Shown here piece by piece: positions 39,243 to 46,938 of a stretch of DNA of 62,553 bases. A model generated the notes under the pieces. It saw only the letters and a list, made by a program, of their open reading frames with translations. It did no database searches and was not told the DNA's origin. Position 1 is the first letter of the stretch. Every line of letters starts with the position of its first letter. The position numbers were made by a program, and so were the translations under genes. Source of the DNA: Desulfuromonas sp. (GTDB taxonomy: Bacteria > Desulfobacterota > Desulfuromonadia > Desulfuromonadales > Desulfuromonadaceae); assembly GCA_002869685.1 (NCBI GenBank), contig PKUE01000025.1, positions 1-62,553 on the forward strand. Direction: 5' to 3'.

Positions 39243-39333
39243 CTTGTCAGCAGAACCCAGTCTTCGATGTTGTTAAAGGAGCTGAGTTCTGGGATCGATA
39301 ATTGACGGGGGCGAGTAATCGCCCCCGCTTTTG
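39243..39333 (+). ncRNA. Candidate small structured RNA with its own terminator
   Basis: Between ilvN and pssA, a TATGAT -10-like hexamer (39232-39237) precedes a region with a hairpin (CAGAAC 39251-39256 with GTTCTG 39286-39291, CAG/CTG inside) and then a perfect 9-bp terminator stem (39306-39314 with 39319-39327) followed by CTTTTG. Promoter-like box, stem and terminator within about 100 bases suit a small RNA or a leader that ends early. CCCAG (39256-39260) can alternatively pair with CTGGG (39289-39293), so two folds compete. No known family is recognised. Confidence 0.4.
39306..39333 (+). terminator. Terminator between ilvN and pssA
   Basis: A perfect 9-bp GC-rich stem with a GTAA loop, followed by CTTTTG. 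It ends ilvDBN transcripts and/or the candidate small RNA. Confidence 0.82.
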
Positions 39334-39516
39334 TGTCAGGGCTAGGCAGTTTTGCCTCCTGCCAGTTTCGAAGATGTACCGCTGACGTATTCATGGGTGA
39401 GGTTTGGCTGTCGATTATCCATTGCGCAAACGATTGTTCAAAAGTCCGTGTTGGCCAGCTGATCATCCCGTTTGGGGGCTCTGTGTGGCAGGTGAAACCG
39501 TATTAGGGAAATAACG
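39334..39516. other. Non-coding gap before pssA
   Basis: About 180 bases with no plausible gene on either strand. The minus-strand open frame crossing it also covers the ilvN end and looks like a shadow. It holds only small inverted repeats (for example around GGCAG...CTGCC, 39345-39362) and presumably the pssA promoter, which I could not place. Confidence 0.5.
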
Positions 39517-40275
39517 ATGAAAAAATCTTTTGGTGAACGGCGTGAAAATCTCCGCAGGGGCGTGTACATTCTGCCGAATCTGGTAACGACGGGGAGTTTG
39601 TTTGCCGGTTTTTACGGCATTGTTGCCAGTATGAACAGTCGTTACGATGTGGCGGCTTGGTTTATCCTTGTTTCAGCTGTATTTGACGCTTTGGATGGTA
39701 AGGTGGCTCGGTTGACAAACACTACCAGTCAGTTCGGTGTGGAATATGATTCTCTGTCCGATCTGGTGGCTTTCGGTGTTGCTCCCGGGGTCTTGATGTA
39801 TTCGTGGGCGTTGCAGCCGTTTGGCAAGCTTGGCTGGCTGGCGGCCTTTTTATATGTGGTCTGTGGTGCTTTGCGCCTGGCGCGTTTTAATGTCCAGGCC
39901 AGCACGGTTGAGTCCAAGAACTTTGTCGGATTACCAATCCCTGCGGCTGCAAGTATGGTTGCCGCCTGTGTCCTGCTTTTCTACCATCTTGGTGGCGCCG
40001 GAACGATTCGCATGGTTTCGGTAATGGTCTTGATTTACGGCCTGGCTATTCTGATGGTTAGCAATGTGCCTTACTATTCGTTCAAAGATCCTGAGCTGCT
40101 CAAGCGCCGTCCCTTCGGCATGCTTGTCATTGCAATTGTGCTGATCATCGTCATTGTTGCTCAGCCTGAGGTGATGTTCTTTTTGATTTTCCTGATTTAC
40201 ACGATGTTCAGCCCTGTTCTTGCGCTGATGGGGTATCTGCGTCGACGTCAGGAAAACAAAGTTTCACAGGGCTAA
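39517..40275 (+). CDS. pssA: CDP-diacylglycerol-serine O-phosphatidyltransferase
   Basis: Inner-membrane enzyme making phosphatidylserine, the precursor of phosphatidylethanolamine. The 252-residue protein has several membrane helices and the full CDP-alcohol phosphotransferase motif DG-x2-AR-x8-G-x3-D-x3-D (within DALDGKVARL...YDSLSD). It uses the CdsA product. The decarboxylase gene psd, often next to it in this group, is absent from the window. Confidence 0.93.
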   Translation: MKKSFGERRENLRRGVYILPNLVTTGSLFAGFYGIVASMNSRYDVAAWFILVSAVFDALDGKVARLTNTTSQFGVEYDSLSDLVAFGVAPGVLMYSWALQPFGKLGWLAAFLYVVCGALRLARFNVQASTVESKNFVGLPIPAAASMVAACVLLFYHLGGAGTIRMVSVMVLIYGLAILMVSNVPYYSFKDPELLKRRPFGMLVIAIVLIIVIVAQPEVMFFLIFLIYTMFSPVLALMGYLRRRQENKVSQG

Positions 40276-40333
40276 ACATAGTCTTATCGGGTTGAAAAAC
40301 GTTGGCTGTATCCTGGACTTTGGCAGAGTTTGT

Positions 40334-40362
40334 TTGACTTGGTCGCAGCAGGTGTGATTTAG
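40334..40362 (+). promoter_or_regulatory. Candidate promoter of the leuA T-box transcript
   Basis: TTGACT at 40334 with a weak AT-rich -10 (ATTTAG, 40357) at 17-base spacing lies just ahead of the T-box. Placement is right for the leader, but the -10 is poor. Confidence 0.35.
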
Positions 40363-40380
40363 TTCAAGAAGTTTGAAAAA

Positions 40381-40632
40381 GCGGTGAAGAGGAGTAGTAA
40401 CTCCGCTCCCTGTTTTAGAGAGTCGGCGGGTGGTGCAAGCCGATACAGGGTAAGAGTGAACTCGCCTTGGAGCTGTCACGGTGAAGCCGGATGGTCTAGT
40501 CGTGATCGTGAGCCTGCGTAAAGGGATGAATGAGGGTTTCCGAGTCAGGAAACCGAAACAGGGTGGTACCGCGTGAGCTTCAGGCTCTCGCCCCTGCGTA
40601 ATCAGCAGAGGCGGGAGCCTTTTTTATTTTTC
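40381..40632 (+). promoter_or_regulatory. Leucine T-box leader (transcription attenuator) of leuA
   Basis: A T-box RNA that reads uncharged tRNA-Leu. Stem I contains AGTA (40396-40399), the distal AGAGAGTCGGCGGGTGGTGCAAGCC element, and the specifier loop GTGAACTCG with specifier CTC at 40461-40463, a leucine codon. The antiterminator T-box AACAGGGTGGTACCGCG (40557-40573) carries TGGT for the tRNA 3' end. A 15-bp terminator stem (40582-40596 with 40606-40620) and T-run follow. Uncharged tRNA should favour antitermination and leuA expression. Confidence 0.95.
40582..40632 (+). terminator. Regulated terminator of the leuA T-box
   Basis: AGGCTCTCGCCCCTG pairs with CAGAGGCGGGAGCCT with G-U wobble pairs, followed by TTTTTTATTTTT. 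It competes with the antiterminator formed by the T-box sequence immediately upstream. Confidence 0.92.
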
Positions 40633-40765
40633 GGTTAGAAGGGGGGTGGTCGTGTGGAAACCGACCTAGGTGAGCTAGTCAGTTGGTCTCGTTTTGGTAA
40701 ACTACAACATTATTCTACAACGGCCCCTATTCATGATAACCGGGGCGTTATGTCAGGAGGACGAC

Positions 40766-42304
40766 ATGTCTGAACCGAAAAAAGTGTTAATTTTTGATAC
40801 CACCTTACGTGATGGTGAGCAATCTCCAGGTGCCAGTATGACCATGGAGGAGAAATTGCGAATTGCCTATCAACTTGAGAAAATGAAGGTAGACGTGATT
40901 GAAGCGGGTTTTCCGATCGCTTCGGATGGTGACTTTGAAGCGGTTAAAAAGATTGCCCAAGTCATCAAAGGACCTCAGATTGCCGGTCTGTCACGGGCCA
41001 ATGATAAGGATATTGATCGTGCCTGGGAGGCTCTTCAGTATGCCGGAGAGCGTGGTCGGATTCACACCTTTATCGCGACCAGCGATATTCATATGAAACA
41101 CAAGTTGAAGATGACTGAAGATGAGGTTGTCGCGACGGCTGTCAATGCGGTAAAACGTGCCGCCGGATATACCCCGAATGTCGAGTTTTCAGCAGAAGAT
41201 GCTGTTCGCACCCGTTTGCCGTTCCTTGCCAGAGTGATTGAAGCGGTCATCGATGCCGGGGCCACTACGGTAAATATTCCGGACACGGTTGGGTACACCA
41301 TGCCGTCGGAATATTTTGAGATTATCCGTTACCTGAAAGAAAATGTTCCCAATATTGAAAAGGCAGTCATTTCGGTTCACTGTCATAATGACCTCGGCTT
41401 GGCCGTTGCCAATTCCCTGTCGGCAGTTAGCGCTGGCGCTGGTCAGGTGGAGTGCACCATTAATGGCATTGGCGAACGCGCCGGTAACTGTTCCCTTGAG
41501 GAAGTTGTTATGGGCTTGAAGACACGTCAGGATATTATGCCGTATAAAACCGACGTGGTAACTGAGCATATCTATGCCACCAGCCGTTTGCTGACCACCA
41601 TTACCGGGATTGTTGTTCAACCGAACAAGGCGATCGTCGGGGCAAATGCCTTTGCGCACGAGGCCGGAATTCATCAGCATGGTGTGTTGATGGAAAAGTC
41701 GACGTACGAAATTATGACCCCGGAGTCTATCGGGTTGAATCAGAATAAGCTGGTCCTTGGTAAACATTCCGGCCGCCATGCTTTCAATCAACGCTTGCAG
41801 GGCCTCTGCTATGATCTGTCCAAAGAGGAACTTGAAAAGGCGTTTGTCCGTTTTAAATCTCTGGCGGATATCAAAAAAGAGATTTTTGACGAAGACCTTG
41901 ATGCGATCGTTGCCGATGAGATTATTCGCGTTCCTGAGCGTTATAAACTGTTGCAGATGAATGTTGCCTCCGGCTCTTTTGCTGCACCAACGGCTACGGT
42001 TCAGATGGAAGTTGATGGAGATGTGCGCAAAACGGCTGTTATTGGCGATGGACCGGTTGATGCGACATTCAAGGCGATCAAAGAGTTGTCCGGTTGTGAT
42101 GTCCGTCTGCTTCATTTCTCCGTCGGTGCGATCACCGGAGGCACTGATGCCCAGGGGGAATGTACTGTACGGTTGGAAGAGAAGGGGCGCGAACAGTTGG
42201 GGCAGGGCGCACACCCCGACATTATTGTTGCCGCAGCCAAGGCTTATATCAATGCGCTGAATAAAATCGCCTCATTGCAGAAGAGAACCCCGGTCGATCT
42301 GTAA
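40766..42304 (+). CDS. leuA: 2-isopropylmalate synthase
   Basis: First committed enzyme of leucine synthesis; joins acetyl-CoA and ketoisovalerate. The 512-residue protein has the catalytic TIM barrel (FDTTLRDGEQSPG; metal ligands in SVHCHNDLGLAVANS), a linker domain, and a C-terminal regulatory domain (about 390-512) that binds leucine for feedback inhibition. ATG40766 is preceded by AGGAGG; the open frame extends upstream to 40694 without support. Expression is under the leucine T-box. Confidence 0.97.
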   Translation: MSEPKKVLIFDTTLRDGEQSPGASMTMEEKLRIAYQLEKMKVDVIEAGFPIASDGDFEAVKKIAQVIKGPQIAGLSRANDKDIDRAWEALQYAGERGRIHTFIATSDIHMKHKLKMTEDEVVATAVNAVKRAAGYTPNVEFSAEDAVRTRLPFLARVIEAVIDAGATTVNIPDTVGYTMPSEYFEIIRYLKENVPNIEKAVISVHCHNDLGLAVANSLSAVSAGAGQVECTINGIGERAGNCSLEEVVMGLKTRQDIMPYKTDVVTEHIYATSRLLTTITGIVVQPNKAIVGANAFAHEAGIHQHGVLMEKSTYEIMTPESIGLNQNKLVLGKHSGRHAFNQRLQGLCYDLSKEELEKAFVRFKSLADIKKEIFDEDLDAIVADEIIRVPERYKLLQMNVASGSFAAPTATVQMEVDGDVRKTAVIGDGPVDATFKAIKELSGCDVRLLHFSVGAITGGTDAQGECTVRLEEKGREQLGQGAHPDIIVAAAKAYINALNKIASLQKRTPVDL

Positions 42305-42330
42305 TGATAATGTAAAATGACTGCAGAGAT

Positions 42331-42361
42331 AACGGGGCGCTGTTCAGGCGTCCCGTTTTGC
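42331..42361 (+). terminator. Terminator between leuA and leuC
   Basis: AACGGGGCGC (42331-42340) pairs with GCGTCCCGTT (42348-42357) with one G-U pair, then TTTTG. It implies that leuCD is separately promoted or depends on read-through, and so may escape the T-box control of leuA. Confidence 0.8.
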
Positions 42362-42452
42362 TGTATGGTGTGCGTTGCTGTTTACGCTAAAGTTGCCTCC
42401 TTGTGTTGTTGGCAGGATGGCATTGAAGAGATTCAAGATAGAAGGAGAGATT

Positions 42453-43736
42453 ATGGGAAAAACCATCGCAGAAAAAATCTTTGAAAGCCATCTTCGTGAT
42501 GAGCCTTTTAGTGGCACCAAGGTGCTTGACCTTGATCGGGTGCTGTGTCACGAAATCACCACGCCTGTGGCTATTGCCGATCTGGAGTGGCGCGGTAAGG
42601 ATCGTGTCTTTGATAAAGATAAAATTAAGGCGGTCATCGATCACGTGACACCTTCAAAAGACACCAAAACAGCGATTCAGGCGAAAATGCTGCGCGACTG
42701 GGCACGTCGTCATGAAATCACCGACTTTTTTGATGTCGGTCACAACGGTGTCTGCCACGCTCTTTTTCCCGAAAAAGGCTATATCCGTCCCGGTTTTACC
42801 GTCATCATGGGTGATAGCCATACTTGTACGCATGGTGCCTTCGGTGCATTTGCTGCGGGTGTTGGTACGACGGATCTTGAAGTTGGTATCCTGAAAGGCG
42901 TTTGTGCTTTTCGTGAGCCGGCAACCATCCGGGTGAATCTTACCGGCGCTTTGTCGGCGGGTGTGTATGCAAAGGATGTCATCCTTTATGTCATCGGCCA
43001 GCTCGGTGTTAATGGCGCAACAGACCGGGTGATCGAATTTGCCGGTCCGGTTGTTGATGCCATGACGATGGAATCCCGCATGACTCTGTGTAATATGGCA
43101 ATTGAAGCGGGTGGTACCTGTGGTATCTGTATGCCCGACGAAGTGACGGTGGATTACCTGTGGCCGTTCATTCAGGAAGACTATGCGGACAAGGCTGCCG
43201 CTGTTGCAGATTACAAAAAATGGCATTCTGATGCCGATGCCAATTACGATCAAGTGCTTGACTTCAACGTTTCGTCATTGGAACCACAATTGACATACGG
43301 CTATAAGCCTGACTGTGTCAAAGCTGTGGCCGAAATGGCTGGAACACCGGTTGATCAGATTTATATCGGTACCTGCACCAATGGCCGAATTGAAGACTTG
43401 CGCGAAGCAGCTGCTGTTCTTAAGGGGCGGCGTATTGCAGATACAGTCCGTGGCATTGTCTCGCCTGCAACGCCAAAAATTTTCCGTGAGGCGCTGGCTG
43501 AAGGGATCATTCAGATCTTTATGGATGCCGGCTTCTGTGTAACAAACCCGACCTGTGGTGCCTGTCTCGGAATGAGTAATGGTGTTCTGGCTGAAGGTGA
43601 AGTCTGTGCTTCGACCAGTAACCGGAATTTCAATGGTCGTATGGGTAAAGGTGGCATGGTGCATCTAATGAGTCCGGCGACTGCTGCGGCAACCGCTGTA
43701 ACCGGCAAGATCACTGACGCACGTACCTTGTCTTAA
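42453..43736 (+). CDS. leuC: 3-isopropylmalate dehydratase large subunit
   Basis: With LeuD isomerises 2- to 3-isopropylmalate. The 427-residue protein is the shorter LeuC/HACN type, common in archaea and anaerobes, rather than the roughly 466-residue enteric form. [4Fe-4S] ligands are Cys308 (IGTCTNG), Cys368 and Cys371 (TCGAC), and the MGDSHTCTHGAFGAFAAGVGTTD motif is intact. AAGGAGAG lies six bases before ATG42453; the upstream in-frame extension to 42375 lacks support. Confidence 0.95.
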   Translation: MGKTIAEKIFESHLRDEPFSGTKVLDLDRVLCHEITTPVAIADLEWRGKDRVFDKDKIKAVIDHVTPSKDTKTAIQAKMLRDWARRHEITDFFDVGHNGVCHALFPEKGYIRPGFTVIMGDSHTCTHGAFGAFAAGVGTTDLEVGILKGVCAFREPATIRVNLTGALSAGVYAKDVILYVIGQLGVNGATDRVIEFAGPVVDAMTMESRMTLCNMAIEAGGTCGICMPDEVTVDYLWPFIQEDYADKAAAVADYKKWHSDADANYDQVLDFNVSSLEPQLTYGYKPDCVKAVAEMAGTPVDQIYIGTCTNGRIEDLREAAAVLKGRRIADTVRGIVSPATPKIFREALAEGIIQIFMDAGFCVTNPTCGACLGMSNGVLAEGEVCASTSNRNFNGRMGKGGMVHLMSPATAAATAVTGKITDARTLS

Positions 43737-43760
43737 CCGCCAGAAAGGAATCTTGCAATC

Positions 43761-44291
43761 ATGGAAAAAATCTTTAAAGGTGCGACGATCTTTCTTGATC
43801 GTTCCGACATAAATACAGATGAAATCATCCCGGCCAAATATCTCACTGAGGTGACAAAGGAGGCGTTGAAGCCGTATCTTCTGGAAGATTTGAAGCTTGA
43901 TGGTTTTGATCCCAAAGGGGAAGCGTTGAAAAACGCCCGGGTTGTTGTTTCTCGCCAGAACTTCGGCTGCGGTTCTTCACGTGAACACGCGCCCTGGGTT
44001 TTTGAAGTCAATGACGTTCATACGATCATTGCCGAGGGCTATGCGCGTATTTTCCGCCAAAACATGTTCAATGGCGGGATGCTGGCCATTGAGCTGCCGA
44101 AATCTGACATTGACGCCCTGTTTGAACTTTCTGCACAGGGAATAGTAAATATTGATGTGGACGTAGATGGTCAGAAGATTGTTGCCTCGGTCAATGGTGT
44201 CGATAAGTCGTTTGCGTTCGAGATTTCTGAGTTTGATAAGGCCTTGGTGAAATCCGGTGGCTGGGTCGAATTCGCAGACGAGCGTTATTAA
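43761..44291 (+). CDS. leuD: 3-isopropylmalate dehydratase small subunit
   Basis: Swivel-domain partner of LeuC; 176 residues. The sequence has DRSDINTDEIIPAKYLT, QNFGCGSSREHAPW and the C-terminal substrate-binding part. It follows leuC after 24 bases. Such short-type pairs sometimes act on homoaconitate or citramalate instead, but the leuA and leuB neighbours argue for leucine. Confidence 0.95.
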   Translation: MEKIFKGATIFLDRSDINTDEIIPAKYLTEVTKEALKPYLLEDLKLDGFDPKGEALKNARVVVSRQNFGCGSSREHAPWVFEVNDVHTIIAEGYARIFRQNMFNGGMLAIELPKSDIDALFELSAQGIVNIDVDVDGQKIVASVNGVDKSFAFEISEFDKALVKSGGWVEFADERY

Positions 44292-44346
44292 CACGCTTTG
44301 CTGGAATTTCTGAATTTTATTCAGATGTGACCGGTCGCAGTAGTTC

Positions 44347-44380
44347 AAAAAAGGCTGGAGGAATCCAGCCTTTTTTCTTT
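44347..44380 (+). terminator. Terminator after leuD
   Basis: AAAAAAGGCTGG (44347-44358) pairs with CCAGCCTTTTTT (44365-44376). A strong rho-independent terminator ends leuCD. Confidence 0.92.
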
Positions 44381-44432
44381 AAACATTAATCGTGGGCCTT
44401 TTGTGGCTCACTGTGTGTGACATTTGTGGCAC

Positions 44433-44454
44433 GCATGGTGTGAAAATGCCATGC
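44433..44454 (+). promoter_or_regulatory. Inverted repeat upstream of the leuB promoter (candidate operator)
   Basis: GCATGG and CCATGC separated by ten bases, 16 bases before the -35 box. The place is typical for an activator site such as an LysR- or Lrp-type protein, but 6-bp arms can arise by chance. Confidence 0.4.
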
Positions 44455-44470
44455 TGGACACTGAAAACGT

Positions 44471-44500
44471 TTGACAATTAATCTGGCCGATTTTTATAGT
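44471..44500 (+). promoter_or_regulatory. Sigma-70 promoter of leuB
   Basis: TTGACA at 44471 and TATAGT at 44495 with an 18-base spacer; the best promoter match seen in the window. It gives leuB an expression route independent of the T-box upstream of leuA. Confidence 0.75.
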
Positions 44501-44605
44501 GACTACACTTTTTGTGACGTCATCTGTTCGCCTGAATCGGCAGACTGTGTTGAGCTTACAGTCAAGGCGCAGGATGACATCAGTGAAAGCGAGGAGGAGA
44601 GAAGC

Positions 44606-45697
44606 ATGGCAACACAAACATTTAAGGTAGCGGTTCTGCCTGGTGATGGTATTGGTCCGGAAGTAATGGCAGAAGCGATTAAAGTTCTTGACGCCGTGGA
44701 AAAGAGATACGACGTCTGTTTTGAGAAAACTCAGGCTAATGTCGGCGGCGCCGGTATCGATAATGAAGGAAAAGCGCTGCCGGAAAAAACGGTCGAGATC
44801 TGCCGTGAGTCTGATGCCATTTTATTCGGCAGTGTCGGTGGCCCAAAGTGGGAAACCTTGCCTCCCGATGAGCAGCCAGAGCGTGGCGCTTTGCTGCCTT
44901 TGCGTAAAATTTTCGGCTTGTTCTGTAATCTGCGTCCGGCCATTATTTTTCCTGCCTTGACGGGCAGTTCTTCTCTTAAGGAAGAAGTGATCGGGGGAGG
45001 GTTCAATATCCTGGTTGTGCGTGAATTGACCGGAGGGATCTATTTCTCTGAACCTAAGGGGATTGAGACCGTTGATGGTGTACGACGTGGTTTTGACACC
45101 ATGATGTACACTGAGCCCGAGATCGAGCGAATTACTCGGGTCGCTTTTGACGTGGCTCGCAAGCGGGGCAGCAAGGTTTGTAGTATCGATAAAGCCAATG
45201 TTTTGTCGACCTCCGTTGTTTGGCGTGATGTTGTTGAGCGTGTTGCTAAAGATTACCCCGATGTTACCCTGTCGCATATGTATGTTGACAATGCGGCGAT
45301 GCAACTGGTGCGCTGGCCCAAGCAGTTTGATGTCATGCTGTGTGGCAACATGTTCGGCGATATTATTTCCGATGAGGCAGCAATGTTGACCGGTTCGTTG
45401 GGGATGTTGCCTTCGGCGTCACTGGCAGAAGGCTCCTTTGGTATGTATGAGCCGTCCGGCGGGAGTGCCCCGGATATTGCCGGGCAGGGAATTGCCAATC
45501 CGATTGCCCAGATTTTGTCGGCGTCCATGATGCTGCGTTACTCCTTCTCTATGGGAAAAGCGGCCGACGCCATCGATACGGCCGTTGAAACAGTGCTTAA
45601 TCAGGGCTATCGCACGGGTGATATCTATCAGGGTAGCGGTGATGAAAAAAAAGTAAACACCTGCGAAATGGGTGATGCCATTGTTGCGGCGCTGTAG
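44606..45697 (+). CDS. leuB: 3-isopropylmalate dehydrogenase
   Basis: NAD-dependent oxidative decarboxylation giving ketoisocaproate. The 363-residue protein begins [15 protein letters not shown] and has [10 protein letters not shown], the [10 protein letters not shown]-type segment ([13 protein letters not shown]) and [19 protein letters not shown]44606 has GAGGAGGAG upstream. A strong hairpin spans its stop codon and a terminator follows. Confidence 0.97.
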   Translation: MATQTFKVAVLPGDGIGPEVMAEAIKVLDAVEKRYDVCFEKTQANVGGAGIDNEGKALPEKTVEICRESDAILFGSVGGPKWETLPPDEQPERGALLPLRKIFGLFCNLRPAIIFPALTGSSSLKEEVIGGGFNILVVRELTGGIYFSEPKGIETVDGVRRGFDTMMYTEPEIERITRVAFDVARKRGSKVCSIDKANVLSTSVVWRDVVERVAKDYPDVTLSHMYVDNAAMQLVRWPKQFDVMLCGNMFGDIISDEAAMLTGSLGMLPSASLAEGSFGMYEPSGGSAPDIAGQGIANPIAQILSASMMLRYSFSMGKAADAIDTAVETVLNQGYRTGDIYQGSGDEKKVNTCEMGDAIVAAL

Positions 45698-45728
45698 CGC
45701 CGCGACGTTTTAAACAACGTTGTTTTTT
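45686..45728 (+). terminator. Double hairpin terminator after leuB
   Basis: GCGGCGC-TGTA-GCGCCGC (45686-45703) forms a 7-bp GC hairpin across the leuB stop codon, and a second stem (45703-45709 with 45716-45722) leads into six Ts. Confidence 0.75.
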
Positions 45729-45747
45729 CAGTAAAGGACACAAAGGG

Positions 45748-46845
45748 ATGAAAGTCGGATTTATCGGTTGGCGTGGTATGGTTGGTTCAGTTCTTCTGCA
45801 ACGCATGCAGGAGGAGAACGATTTCAACGGGATTGAGCCGGTCTTCTTTTCCACCTCACAGGTGGGCCAGGAAGCACCCATGGGGGCAGGCACCCTCAAA
45901 GATGCCACCGATATCACCGAGCTCAAGGCTCTGGACGTTGTTGTTACCTGTCAAGGTGGTGATTACACCAAAGCAGTGCATGGCCCGTTGCGTGATGCTG
46001 GTTGGCAGGGCTACTGGATCGACGCCGCCAGCTCATTGCGCATGGACGACCAGGCAGTGATCATCCTGGATCCGGTCAATCGTCAGGTGATTGATAATGC
46101 GTTGGCCGCTGGGCAGAAGGATTTTATCGGTGGTAACTGCACCGTCAGCCTGATGTTGATGGCGATTGGCGGTCTATTCCGAGCCGGTCTGGTTGAATGG
46201 GTATCCTCCATGACATATCAGGCAGCTTCTGGCGCCGGTGCACCCAATATGCGCGAGTTGCTTAGTCAAATGGGTGTGCTGGAAGATTCGGTTGCCGATT
46301 TGCTGGCAGATCCTTCTTCGGCAATTCTGGATATCGATAAGCAGGTCACCGAGACGTTGCGCAGTAACCTGCTGCCGACACAGGAATTCGGTTTTGCCTT
46401 GGCTGGCAGTGTCCTGCCGTGGATCGACCGGGAGGTTGAAGATGGCCAGAGTCGTGAAGAGTGGAAAGGCTATGCCGAGACCAATAAAATTCTGGCAACC
46501 CAAAGCCCGATTGCTATTGACGGTATTTGTGTTCGTGTTGGTGCCATGCGCTGCCACAGTCAGGCATTGACTATTAAGTTGAACAAAGATCTGCCCATTG
46601 AAGAAATTGAACAGCTGATCGCTAATGATAATGACTGGGTAAAGCTCGTTCCCAATTTCAAGGAACAGACTCTGCAACAATTGACTCCTGCAGCGGTTTC
46701 TGGAACGTTGACGGTTCCTGTTGGCCGGGTGCGAAAAATGAAGATGGGGCCGCAATATCTGTCGGCGTTTACCTGTGGTGACCAACTGTTGTGGGGAGCC
46801 GCAGAGCCGCTGCGGCGGATGTTGCAAATCCTGCTGGAAAAATAA
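45748..46845 (+). CDS. asd: Aspartate-semialdehyde dehydrogenase
   Basis: Reduces aspartyl phosphate, the branch point to lysine, threonine, methionine and diaminopimelate. The 365-residue protein resembles the enteric Asd type: N-terminal [18 protein letters not shown], nucleophile Cys131 in [10 protein letters not shown], and catalytic Gln158 in [10 protein letters not shown]. The start has AAAGGA upstream. A second Asd-like gene lies just downstream but lacks some of these residues. Confidence 0.95.
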   Translation: MKVGFIGWRGMVGSVLLQRMQEENDFNGIEPVFFSTSQVGQEAPMGAGTLKDATDITELKALDVVVTCQGGDYTKAVHGPLRDAGWQGYWIDAASSLRMDDQAVIILDPVNRQVIDNALAAGQKDFIGGNCTVSLMLMAIGGLFRAGLVEWVSSMTYQAASGAGAPNMRELLSQMGVLEDSVADLLADPSSAILDIDKQVTETLRSNLLPTQEFGFALAGSVLPWIDREVEDGQSREEWKGYAETNKILATQSPIAIDGICVRVGAMRCHSQALTIKLNKDLPIEEIEQLIANDNDWVKLVPNFKEQTLQQLTPAAVSGTLTVPVGRVRKMKMGPQYLSAFTCGDQLLWGAAEPLRRMLQILLEK

Positions 46846-46881
46846 TAAAATCGCTGCAAGCGATTCAATCTGTGACACAAT

Positions 46882-46926
46882 AACATGGTTCGTCCGCGTA
46901 CTTTCGGGCGGGCCATGTTGTTTTTT
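46882..46926 (+). terminator. Terminator between asd and the Asd-like paralogue
   Basis: A 15-bp stem with G-U pairs (46882-46896 with 46905-46919) followed by TGTTTTTT. It separates true asd from the usg-like gene and truA. Confidence 0.88.
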
Positions 46927-46938
46927 AAGGAGTAGATG

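Larger units (their letters stand above)
44381..44605. other. leuB upstream region
   Basis: Non-coding stretch between the leuD terminator and leuB. It contains a dyad (44433-44454) and a good sigma-70 promoter (44471-44500), annotated separately, and a leader of about 100 bases in which I see no attenuator. The leuB frame is open to 44471, but that is an extension through the promoter. Confidence 0.6.

Noticed and set aside
39032-39466. Minus-strand open frame of 144 codons across the ilvN end and the following gap
   Set aside because: Largely antisense to ilvN and the ncRNA/terminator region; composition is low in secondary-structure pattern and it lacks a ribosome-binding site.
40264-40479. 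Minus-strand open frame over the T-box
   Set aside because: The plus-strand T-box structure explains this sequence completely.
41189-42214. Long (341-codon) minus-strand open frame inside leuA
   Set aside because: A shadow frame of leuA; no domain recognised and leuA coding is unambiguous. The same holds for the long antisense frame inside tsf (27331-28239).
44421-44446. TGGCAC sequence as a possible sigma-54 promoter
   Set aside because: No GC dinucleotide at the required -12 spacing after the GG; the TTGACA/TATAGT promoter just downstream is a better explanation.
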